NCBI RefSeq assembly: GCF_002967765.1 | Contig: NZ_PUHY01000010.1 | Coordinates: 1,178,001 to 1,242,000, forward strand | From: Blastopirellula marina | GTDB lineage: Bacteria; Planctomycetota; Planctomycetia; Pirellulales; Pirellulaceae | DNA length: 64,000 nucleotides | Direction: 5' to 3' | Part shown: positions 1 through 7,503 of the stretch, piece after piece | How the letters are laid out: every line of letters starts with the position of its first letter | Position numbering within the stretch: position 1 is the stretch's first letter | The notes under the pieces: model-generated | Told to the model about the DNA's origin: nothing | The model's input: the letters and a program-made list of their open reading frames with translations, nothing else | Database searches by the model: none | Position numbers and translations under genes: made by a program

Positions 1-729
1 TAAAGTAACGGCTGTTACCACGAAACCTGCCAGCATCATGCCGATTTGTCCCCACTCGCGGTAATTGGGCAGGTGAAATCGAGCTAACCACATCCCCAGC
101 CAAAATGAACAAGTCGCCAACGCAACTCCACCGATGCCGGTTGCGAATAGGCTACGCCAGTAGAAGGTTAAGTTGGTGGGACATAAGATTGCCCCTGCCA
201 ATGCCCAAGCCGTCGCAAATCCGAACACCACACGAAGTCCGATTATTTGCTGGCGTCGTGACCGATCACGGCGGAAGAAACCTGGCGTCGGCTTGCTGTC
301 CTGTGGCCTACGATACGTGAACCCCAAAGCAATCGCCGCAAACACAAGCCAATACTGAAAGAGGGTCAGGCGTCCGAAACTAACTTCCACGATCGCATCA
401 GGTTGCAATTCCGGCCAATCGGCAGGAACTCCTTGCAGCATGTCGGGTGTGAGCAAAGCAATCATCGTGCCCAATCCACCAACCATCGCCACCGCCGTCA
501 CGACTCCCATGGCCAGCGCAACGTAGGTGACGAGAAGATCGAGTCTCGCTCGCTGAATCAGCTTCCATGCCGAGTAGACAACACGTCGCGACTTTCGCCA
601 GAAGTTCCGCCAAGCGGGACGATAACACAAACGGTCCGGCTTGTGCTTCGCGAGCCACCGGGCATAACGGTAACGCAGCTTTTTGTTCACACGCGTCGAT
701 AGTGCCGCTTCGTCGACAAATGGATTCAT
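1..729 (-). CDS. ABC transporter permease-like membrane protein (partial, runs off window start)
   Basis: Reading leftwards from an ATG at 729 the frame stays open for all 243 codons to the window edge, so the gene is cut by the window and its C-terminus is missing. The N-terminal 60 residues are basic and hydrophilic (many Arg, Lys and Trp), followed by several hydrophobic stretches: one around residues 75-100 (V-T-Y-V-A-L-A-M-G-V-V) and others near 130-150, 175-195 and 205-240. The start overlaps the stop of the upstream ATPase gene as ATGA (726-729), a typical sign of translational coupling, so the two probably form one ABC transporter. No substrate can be inferred. Membrane protein: confident; permease role: inferred from the coupling. 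Confidence 0.72.
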   Translation of the reverse strand, partial: MNPFVDEAALSTRVNKKLRYRYARWLAKHKPDRLCYRPAWRNFWRKSRRVVYSAWKLIQRARLDLLVTYVALAMGVVTAVAMVGGLGTMIALLTPDMLQGVPADWPELQPDAIVEVSFGRLTLFQYWLVFAAIALGFTYRRPQDSKPTPGFFRRDRSRRQQIIGLRVVFGFATAWALAGAILCPTNLTFYWRSLFATGIGGVALATCSFWLGMWLARFHLPNYREWGQIGMMLAGFVVTAVTL

Positions 730-1481
730 TCCGGCCCCAATCCTTGTAGCACGGCTTCCAAGGAAGAAGTCGCACTCACGCGGGCCTCGGGCGATGGGGC
801 TTCTCGTGGCGGGGCAAACCAGGCTAAGCGACCTTCATCCAGCACCATTGCCCAATCGGCTAAGCGGCGGGCATGCTCTGGCCATTGACTGGTAAACACG
901 ACGATGCCACCGCGCTGGGCATGCATCCGCAACTGTTCCTCCAACACTTTCAACCCATTGGCATCCAGTCCGGCGGAAAACGGTTCATCCAACAGCCACA
1001 CCTTCGGGGCGACTACAAACAAGCCAATCAACTTGATCTTGTACGCCTGCCCCTTCGACATCGAACGCTCTTCCTTGTTGTAAACCGACGTCACATCTAA
1101 GCGGTCGTACCATTCGGCGATTTCCTGCTCGAGGTCGGATTGATCGACGTGGTAGTCTTGGATTGCGCTGCATAGATTATCGGTCGGCTTCGGACTACGA
1201 CCGTTCTTACTGATGGTGTGCTCTTCCAGCAGCATCACCTTTCGTCGTAAGTGGGCCGCGGTTGGACGCATGGGGGACTCGTCCAACAAGATCCGTCCTT
1301 CACTCAGAGGTAGCCAGCCGGCCATTAGTCGTAAGAGTGTCGACTTGCCGGCGCCGTTCGCGCCGAGCACGGCATAGACCTTGCCGGATTCAAGCGTTGC
1401 TTCGACACCACGCAGTGCCCATCTACCACTAAAGACACGGCCGCATTTCAGCAACGAGATTCGTTCAACCGACAAGCGCAT
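726..1481 (-). CDS. ABC transporter ATP-binding protein
   Basis: A 251-residue ABC ATPase from the ATG at 1481; a longer version starting further upstream adds a poorly conserved, basic leader and is less likely. Walker A is GANGAGKST at residues 40-48, the signature motif is a variant MSKGQ at 141-145 and Walker B is VWLLDEP at 161-167, followed by SAGLDANG resembling a D-loop and a serine-containing switch region (FTSQW). The C-terminal tail is low in conservation. It energises transport by the membrane protein that overlaps its stop codon. The variant signature and the small, single-domain form resemble the CcmA and antibiotic or lipid exporter groups, but direction and substrate cannot be told from the sequence. 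Confidence 0.9.
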   Translation of the reverse strand: MRLSVERISLLKCGRVFSGRWALRGVEATLESGKVYAVLGANGAGKSTLLRLMAGWLPLSEGRILLDESPMRPTAAHLRRKVMLLEEHTISKNGRSPKPTDNLCSAIQDYHVDQSDLEQEIAEWYDRLDVTSVYNKEERSMSKGQAYKIKLIGLFVVAPKVWLLDEPFSAGLDANGLKVLEEQLRMHAQRGGIVVFTSQWPEHARRLADWAMVLDEGRLAWFAPPREAPSPEARVSATSSLEAVLQGLGPE

Positions 1482-1677
1482 TCCCTTTCCATCGACATGC
1501 AGTAAAGCAGAACCACGCCAAGTAAGCGCAGCACTGCGAAGCATCGTAATAGGTATTCGCTTGTGCGTCGAGCTTCTTGGGCTAACCGGCAAAAACCTTT
1601 CGCCACAAATCAACGACGAAGACAAACGTAGATCAGGCGATCAAACCGAGCGAAGCAACGTTTGGGATTTCAGCAAT

Positions 1678-2991
1678 TCACTCTGGCAAGATATTCCCTG
1701 GCCGCTCGTGACGAAGTCGGGGGCGGAATTGGCCCATGTTGGCTCGCCAGCGGTAGGGTTCAGTCAAGTCGATTTCGGCGAGGACGACCGTGTCTTTCTC
1801 GGTGGCTCGTACGAGTAACTCTCCGGCGAGGTTCCAGACGCCCGATTGCATCCAATCGTCCTGGATGCTGTAGGAAGAGGTGACCAGGTAAAACTGGTTT
1901 TCGATACAGCGCGCTTTCGCCAGATTGGGATCGCCACCCATGATCGGCATCGCGACAATTTCTGCCCCGTTGGCAGCCAGTCCGCGACCGACTTCCGGCA
2001 TGTGGACATCGAAGCAGATCATCATGCCAATCTTCCCGATCGGTGTATCGAAGACCGGAAAGCTATCCCCGGCGGCGATTCCTTTGCGGTACTCATCTCG
2101 GGCCAGACACACTTTGCGGTAGGTGCCGACCAACTCGCCATCCGGCCCCACCAGAATTGCCGTGTTGTAGATCTTGTAGTCAGCTTTTTCGTGGATCGAA
2201 GTCACTAGGTACATCTGATACTTTTTGGCAAGTTCCCCCAGACGCTTCGTTGTCGGCCCAGGAATTGGCTCGGCAACTTCCTCGAATGATTCCACGTTGC
2301 CGACCGTCGTCAGCACTTCGCCGAGCACCGCCAAGTCTGCTTTTTGTGCTGCTGCCTTGGCGATGTGCGGCTCGCATTGATCAAGGCTCTCGATCGCCGA
2401 GCGGCTACCTCGCGGCTGGTAGTTGATCGACGCCAGGCGCACCTTGCGCGGCTGGGGTGGTTCGACCTCACGGAGTGTTGCCTCGCTCCAGATCACGCGA
2501 CTTTCCGGCGCCCAGCGGAGGTGAAGTTTGATAACCGCTTTGGTGGCTGGTTTTGGGGCAGGAAACTTTCCCTCGAAATGCGTCCAGCCTGCCGCATCGG
2601 TGTCAGCTTCCGCTGCGAAATAAGGTCGCGACTGATCGCCGTTCTCATATCGCACCACTTGGTTGTTATCGCCAGTGAACCATACCTCGGCATATACCTG
2701 ACGTCGCGGCTTTTGCACCTCTTTCAAATTGGCCGCGGCCGAAAGCTGGTAGAACTTCCCTCCCTCGATCGCAATTTCCCGCATCCATGCCCCATCCAAC
2801 GCATCACGCTGATCGTGCTCGATCACATAGCCCGGTTGGCCATCGAGACCACCTTGCGGATCGACGTGAAAAGCAGGTCGAATTTCATCGCGGGGAGAGT
2901 ACGGCTGCCATGCCGACGGAGACCTTTCGGCAGACCAGGCATTCGCCGCGATTCCGGCAGTTACAGCGAAAAGGAAGGCAAGCATTCGCAT
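1678..2991 (-). CDS. Exported carbon-nitrogen (nitrilase superfamily) hydrolase
   Basis: 437 residues. Residues 1-20 form a signal peptide ending near A-W-S-A, so the protein is exported. Residues 25-175 are a beta-rich N-terminal module that looks like a carbohydrate-binding-type sandwich (hydrophobic and aromatic residues, KLHLRW), followed by the nitrilase fold from about 183. The Glu-Lys-Cys triad is visible: E225 in AVLGEVLT, K293 in TYRKVCLA and C326 in MMICFDVHMPE. Such enzymes hydrolyse non-peptide C-N bonds in amides or nitriles; the substrate is not evident. An extracellular nitrilase-fold enzyme with an appended N-terminal sandwich is typical of planctomycetes but rare in model bacteria. 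Confidence 0.85.
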   Translation of the reverse strand: MRMLAFLFAVTAGIAANAWSAERSPSAWQPYSPRDEIRPAFHVDPQGGLDGQPGYVIEHDQRDALDGAWMREIAIEGGKFYQLSAAANLKEVQKPRRQVYAEVWFTGDNNQVVRYENGDQSRPYFAAEADTDAAGWTHFEGKFPAPKPATKAVIKLHLRWAPESRVIWSEATLREVEPPQPRKVRLASINYQPRGSRSAIESLDQCEPHIAKAAAQKADLAVLGEVLTTVGNVESFEEVAEPIPGPTTKRLGELAKKYQMYLVTSIHEKADYKIYNTAILVGPDGELVGTYRKVCLARDEYRKGIAAGDSFPVFDTPIGKIGMMICFDVHMPEVGRGLAANGAEIVAMPIMGGDPNLAKARCIENQFYLVTSSYSIQDDWMQSGVWNLAGELLVRATEKDTVVLAEIDLTEPYRWRANMGQFRPRLRHERPGNILPE

Positions 2992-3114
2992 CGGTAGGTT
3001 CTCGAGAGACGACTTTCAGGCAGGATCCGATGTATCGAGACATCGGCTGGAGTCTACTCCTACACCGTCCGTCGTTCAAGAATTTTCAACCAAGAAGGCG
3101 AATCGGTCAGACGG

Positions 3115-3141
3115 CAGGCTGCTTCCGAGCGAAGCAGCCTG
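3115..3141. repeat. Perfect 11-bp stem-loop between two minus-strand genes
   Basis: CAGGCTGCTTC at 3115-3125 pairs perfectly with GAAGCAGCCTG at 3131-3141 around a 5-nt loop. It lies between the end of the GH76 gene (3174) and the start of the nitrilase-type gene (2991), both on the minus strand. There is no T-run beside it, so it is not a classical intrinsic terminator. It could stabilise an mRNA end, be a REP-like element or attenuate read-through. Confidence 0.55.
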
Positions 3142-3173
3142 AATCGATATGACGCGGCGAAGTGGATCGCCGA

Positions 3174-4283
3174 CTATTCTTTCATTCCAAGTTCGTCGGA
3201 ATGATTCCAGAACGCTTGACCTTGCTCACTTTCCGCTTCTCCCATCAGCCACAGCGCGCGGCCGAGACAGGCGTTGGTCATCATGTCGTTCGGTTTGTCG
3301 GCGTTCCAATCCTGGTACCACGCATCCACATTGCGACGGGCTCGATCGAGCAGATACGGCTCTTTCGTCGTCCGATACAGTTCCAAATCTGCTTCGACCA
3401 TGAAGTGGGCGTAACGCAACGCATCGCGGTAAACACCTGTCTGGGCATCAAGAAACCAATCAGAAGCTTTGCCCAACCGCTTCGCCTGTTCCAAATATTT
3501 TTCATCGCCAGTTGCTCGGTACAAACCAAGCTGGGCACGAATGATCAGAGCGGTGTTGTAGGTTAGCTTGCCCCGTTTGATCTCGCCCGTCTTTACCACC
3601 ACGCGATCGTCGAATAGTCCGTCGTCGTCCTGCAACGCGTTGCACGTCCAGTCGACAATCTTCTTGGCCCAATCAACAAGTTCGGCCGAATCTTCCTTCT
3701 GAAATTTGGCCAACTGCAAACAGGCAACAGCCGACGGGCCGTTGGCACAGGTATTCTTCGTGCCGTCCTTATGGTTTTGATGCCACCAGATCCCGCCGCC
3801 GATTTCATCGTCCCAGCCGCTGAGTACGAAGTCGAGCGTCTCATCGGCCCGCTTCAAGTAGGCAGGCTTCTCGTTCGTTTCGTACGCTTCGATCAAGGTG
3901 ATCGCCATCCATGCATTGTCGTCGTAATACTTATCGCTACCGTTCCCTTGCGTTGGGGCGGCTTCGTAGCCAGGAATCTCGACCTTGTCGTCCCAGTAAC
4001 CATCGAGCGCGGTGAAGTACTTCTCAAGTTGCGGGCCGTACACTTCCGGTTCGTTCCGCGCTGCTGCGACCAGGTTGGCAAACGCCACACTTTGCAGCCA
4101 CACGTAATCGAGCTTCGGTTTATCCGCATACTTACGATAAACGCCGCTTGCCGGATCGAAGAACGTATCGTTGATATGCTCGGTGACTTCGTGAGCCTGT
4201 TTGAGGTACTTGTTGGGCTCGGCAGCCAACGTCCACGAAGTAAGTAGCAAGACAATCAGAGGGGCGGAAATCGACTTCAGCAT
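3174..4283 (-). CDS. Glycoside hydrolase family 76 protein (alpha-1,6-mannanase-like), exported
   Basis: 369 residues with a clear signal peptide (residues 1-20, leucine-rich core, cleavage after TLA-A). The body is an all-alpha (alpha/alpha)6 barrel sequence rich in Trp and Tyr repeats, with W-M-A-I and repeated helix pairs. The paired catalytic aspartates of GH76 are D121 and D122 in KYYDDNAWMAITL. Further on come WWHQN, TYNTALI and DALRYAHFM-like segments usual in the family. GH76 enzymes cleave alpha-1,6-linked mannan, as in yeast cell walls; here it probably degrades external polysaccharide. Upstream at 4284-4515 there is only a short non-coding region. Confidence 0.88.
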   Translation of the reverse strand: MLKSISAPLIVLLLTSWTLAAEPNKYLKQAHEVTEHINDTFFDPASGVYRKYADKPKLDYVWLQSVAFANLVAAARNEPEVYGPQLEKYFTALDGYWDDKVEIPGYEAAPTQGNGSDKYYDDNAWMAITLIEAYETNEKPAYLKRADETLDFVLSGWDDEIGGGIWWHQNHKDGTKNTCANGPSAVACLQLAKFQKEDSAELVDWAKKIVDWTCNALQDDDGLFDDRVVVKTGEIKRGKLTYNTALIIRAQLGLYRATGDEKYLEQAKRLGKASDWFLDAQTGVYRDALRYAHFMVEADLELYRTTKEPYLLDRARRNVDAWYQDWNADKPNDMMTNACLGRALWLMGEAESEQGQAFWNHSDELGMKE

Positions 4284-4515
4284 CTAAGTGTTCTCTTCGG
4301 TAAGTAGCAGCACGTTCCGTTTGCCAGGGTGCAAGGAAGTGCGGAGAGCGGGATCGTTTCCCTGCATCTTAGTAGCGGCATTCCCTCCCGACGACCGGGC
4401 TTTCGCGAGAAAAACACGATTCGACGGCAATTGTGACACCACGGCGGGGCGACGCATCCATGGTTCTCAATTCGCCTAATCTTTCTTTCTGGCTTACCGC
4501 GAAATTAGTCGCCCA

Positions 4516-5775
4516 CTACCAGAACTTCCACCATGGCTTTTTCCGTTTGGGTGGTCGATTCTTTTCAACCATCCCGTTCAAAATCGCCATGGCCGCGTCC
4601 ATCGTTTGCTGACTTACGTTCCGTTCGGGAACGACGCTCGGATAGAGCCGAATCTTAGGCAAATCTTCGACGGCTACGCCTGACTCGATTGCCTGCAGCA
4701 ACGCTTGCGATTCGGCGTTATGCAAACAAAGCGTTTGAAAATCTTCCTCCGACATCTTTTCGCGTGCCGCCGTGCCAATTGCCAAACCACGATTGTACGC
4801 AGGGATTGCCATCAGCGGGACTTCCGTCTCGACCTTTCCGCTACGGCGAGCTCGAATCACATGAGGAGAATACTGGATATCGCGTCCTTGAAAAAAGATT
4901 CGCCCGAAAGCAATCGTGGCGATCGATTCCGCTTCGTGGACCATATCAGCATCGAAGCCGTCTTCAAGCATACTGTCCATCAGTTTATCGACCGACTCGC
5001 ACCCGGGGAAATGCTGGGCGAAGTGTTCGATGGTGCGATCAAGCTGAGCCCGTCGCGTGACCTCGACCGAGTTGCGGGGAAACTCGAACACGGCAAAGCG
5101 CGTCATGTAGCCAGGCTGCGATGTCGCGACACCGGCCGGCCAGTGTGGATCGTGATGCGCCACTTCGTGCCCGTCGATTTCCAACTCGCGGGTCCACATT
5201 GGGCTGTCCTGCGAAAGGATGGTCGCCTTGGCCAAATGAACACGACGTGGTGCTGCCGATTCGGCGGCATATTGAAACCAAGGCTTCGAATCGTCGAGCT
5301 TGGCGTGCAGTTCGCTATCGTCAAAGCCACGCGCAATCGACGGCCCGACGTACGCGCGAAGGCCCGTTAAACCGTAATCGCCGGGGGCATAACCCGCTGA
5401 GAAATCGCCACCTTCCACGCCTGCCTGACAGGTCATGCAAACTGGCTTGTTATCGAGAAACGACCGAATTGGCCCTGCCACGCCAGAAATCCACAGACCA
5501 GCCGCTTGCCCTAATGCTCCTTCCAGATCTTCGGCCATGCCGAAGATGCACGCGTCGAGCACTTCGTCGTCGTACTCATGAAGTTGCGTGAAGACGTGGC
5601 AGTGCGCGACGCCACTATCAGCAGGCTCTTGCGAGTAGACTTCCGCCGTCAGCGTCACCCTTCCGTCGAACAATTGAAGCTGACCATCATGCAGACGGGT
5701 CCAACCTCCCAGATCGCCGCCATGCGTAACGATCCCTTCTTCAATCCTCTCTAACAACTGCTCCGCTTCCGCCAC
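4516..5775 (-). CDS. DUF6348-like protein of unknown function
   Basis: 419 residues starting at a GTG codon; a strong Shine-Dalgarno (GGGGAGG, about 5 nt before the GTG) supports the choice. The protein is soluble, with no signal peptide or membrane segment, and rich in Asp, Glu, Trp and Phe. A likely domain runs from about residue 20 to 180, with C-x-x-C at 'VCMTCQ', and the Lys/Arg/Trp tail ends PKRKKPWWKFW. The overall pattern resembles the DUF6348 family, but I offer this as a tentative match. The basic, aromatic C-terminus could bind membranes or nucleic acids. Neighbours give no functional hint. Confidence 0.55.
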   Translation of the reverse strand: MAEAEQLLERIEEGIVTHGGDLGGWTRLHDGQLQLFDGRVTLTAEVYSQEPADSGVAHCHVFTQLHEYDDEVLDACIFGMAEDLEGALGQAAGLWISGVAGPIRSFLDNKPVCMTCQAGVEGGDFSAGYAPGDYGLTGLRAYVGPSIARGFDDSELHAKLDDSKPWFQYAAESAAPRRVHLAKATILSQDSPMWTRELEIDGHEVAHHDPHWPAGVATSQPGYMTRFAVFEFPRNSVEVTRRAQLDRTIEHFAQHFPGCESVDKLMDSMLEDGFDADMVHEAESIATIAFGRIFFQGRDIQYSPHVIRARRSGKVETEVPLMAIPAYNRGLAIGTAAREKMSEEDFQTLCLHNAESQALLQAIESGVAVEDLPKIRLYPSVVPERNVSQQTMDAAMAILNGMVEKNRPPKRKKPWWKFW

Positions 5776-5859
5776 GTTGCCTCCCCGTTGGCCTTTGCCT
5801 GCAAGAATGATGAAGCGCGTGACGCTAGGTTAACCTTTCGGCAGACCAAATACCATTTC

Positions 5860-6399
5860 TCAGTCCACCGAAATTTGATTAACGATACCGGCCGATTCTA
5901 AGGCGTCGATTTCTCCCTCGATGGCATCATAGTAGTCAGCCAAGCGAACATGGGAAAACTGCCGCTGCCAGCAAGAAAACGCTTCGGCAGCGTCGTCCGC
6001 AGACAACAACGATGCCCCCACTTCCACCACATGTCGGTTCGGCACGTGACGCTTCGGATCGAGCATACCAAGGGCGTCTGTCGTGCCCAGCCTTTGACAA
6101 GCAATCAAGTACGCTGTCGCCACGCTGCGGCTTTGCCCCGCTCGGCAGGTTACCAAAAGTCGGTCACTCTCATCCGCAAATCGTAACGCCGCGGCGAGCA
6201 CATCTCTGGTCACCAATTGTTTTCCTACGGTTGAACGCTCGATGTCGTCGAACCTTAGAACGCAATGCCGCGTCGTTTGCTTGACAACAAACGGATTGAG
6301 CTCGGCGTCGCGGTCCAAAATCACCAGCGCATCCCATCGGCCCGGTTCGCGCTGCAATAAGTCACTCGCCGCCAGGTAACTTGCCACGCGGATCTGCAT
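5860..6399 (-). CDS. Tyrosine/dual-specificity protein phosphatase-like protein
   Basis: 179 residues. The active-site loop CRAGQSR at 85-91 fits the CX5R signature of cysteine phosphatases, with a following Ser, and the pair D51-D52 lies in a position typical for the general acid (LRFDDIERS). The start is an ATG at 6399. It is the third gene of a minus-strand set: the nitroreductase ends at 6726, the 95-aa protein occupies 6429-6716 and this gene begins 29 nt further on, so co-transcription is likely. Such phosphatases are usually about 160-200 residues long. The substrate is unknown; phosphotyrosine or small phosphorylated compounds are possible. Confidence 0.78.
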   Translation of the reverse strand: MQIRVASYLAASDLLQREPGRWDALVILDRDAELNPFVVKQTTRHCVLRFDDIERSTVGKQLVTRDVLAAALRFADESDRLLVTCRAGQSRSVATAYLIACQRLGTTDALGMLDPKRHVPNRHVVEVGASLLSADDAAEAFSCWQRQFSHVRLADYYDAIEGEIDALESAGIVNQISVD

Positions 6400-6428
6400 T
6401 CACTCACCTCGTCCCACTTCTCGACACC

Positions 6429-6716
6429 TCATTTCAGCGGGCGTTCCACGCACACCGACTTCAGCAGTTCGACTTCCGTATCGTAGCGAGGAAAAACGTG
6501 GTAGCCGCAGTGCTCGGTGAAGACGACGATCTCACCCAGTTCGTCCGATGTCAGATAAAACGCATGACGAAACAACGCATACGAGCCATCGGCGAACCGA
6601 ATGGAAACCGAGTGCTGGAAGTCGGAGGCGCTCAGCCGAGTACGCGGCTCCGAACTGATTTCTGCCAGGTAAGCTTCTAGTCGCTGCTGCCAGCGATCGG
6701 GAATAGCAGGAAGCAT
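6429..6716 (-). CDS. Small hypothetical protein in the nitroreductase/phosphatase operon
   Basis: 95 residues, not recognised. It has a polar, amphipathic sequence with predicted alternating strands (HSVSIRFADGSYALFRHAFYL) and ends in VERPLK. It begins 9 nt after the nitroreductase stop and ends 29 nt before the phosphatase start, which supports a real co-transcribed gene. No transmembrane segment or signal peptide is seen. The pattern 'IRFADGSYALFRHAF' resembles small beta-sandwich adaptor-like proteins, but I name no family. Confidence 0.7.
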   Translation of the reverse strand: MLPAIPDRWQQRLEAYLAEISSEPRTRLSASDFQHSVSIRFADGSYALFRHAFYLTSDELGEIVVFTEHCGYHVFPRYDTEVELLKSVCVERPLK

Positions 6717-6725
6717 GGCGACGGC

Positions 6726-7328
6726 CTACTTTACCGAGGGCGAGGCTTCACCCCACTTGCCGGTGAAGACAAACTCGCTCAGCGACTTCCGCTCGCGCGG
6801 AGCCAAGTCCCGTTCTTTGATTCCATCCGGTAGAGTCGACGGATCCGCGACGTAACCCAATGCCAGGCCTGTCTTAGCGATCACCCCGTCAGGAAGCTGG
6901 AATACGGTCTTCGCTTTACTGGGCAGAATACCAATCATCTGGTGGACCGATAGCCCACGATGCGTTGCTTCCAACGAGAGATTGGCCGAGGCCAGTCCCA
7001 GGTCGTGCTCGGCGGCGGCGTTTGGATTTCCGTTCCGCTTGAATTGCGTGTTAATGCAGCCCAGCATCAAAACAGGGGCAGCCTTTGCCCAGCCCTGATT
7101 CCCTTCAACCAGGCAAGACAACACCTTTTCGAACTCTTCGGGCGAATCCTTCGTCGCCACAATGTAAGACCACGGCTGTTCGTTATAAGAAGAAGGTGCC
7201 CAACGAGCCGCTTCCAACACGCCACACAAATCGTCGTTCGACACCGCTCGATCGGCAAACGCATAGGGACTCCAGCGTTTGGCAATCAGATCGTGAACTG
7301 GATGTTGGGTGCTTGCTTCTTTCGTCAT
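6726..7328 (-). CDS. Nitroreductase family protein (FMN-dependent oxidoreductase)
   Basis: 200 residues, the usual length. Family hallmarks are the N-terminal R-W-S-P-Y-A-F, the FMN-binding ARWAPSSYNEQPW (residues about 41-54) and a later GLALGYVADP segment. These enzymes reduce nitro compounds, quinones or flavins using NAD(P)H with FMN; some planctomycete members are of unknown substrate. It is the first gene of the three-gene set with the 95-aa protein and the phosphatase. An AGGAG sequence lies about 8 nt before the ATG at 7328. The link between a nitroreductase and a phosphatase is not explained by the sequence. Confidence 0.88.
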   Translation of the reverse strand: MTKEASTQHPVHDLIAKRWSPYAFADRAVSNDDLCGVLEAARWAPSSYNEQPWSYIVATKDSPEEFEKVLSCLVEGNQGWAKAAPVLMLGCINTQFKRNGNPNAAAEHDLGLASANLSLEATHRGLSVHQMIGILPSKAKTVFQLPDGVIAKTGLALGYVADPSTLPDGIKERDLAPRERKSLSEFVFTGKWGEASPSVK

Positions 7329-7503
7329 GGGCTCGCTCCTGATGGAAGAACAAAGTTAGGGTCATCATTGCGAAAATGACGAGGCTTCAATTCCTCGCCA
7401 TCTTGATCGCCGGTCCATTGCGGCACGAATGGTCACAATGAACCGGACGGCATCTGACCATTGTTCCGTCCGCGAGGGGCACTGGCAATCCAGGACACGC
7501 CAG

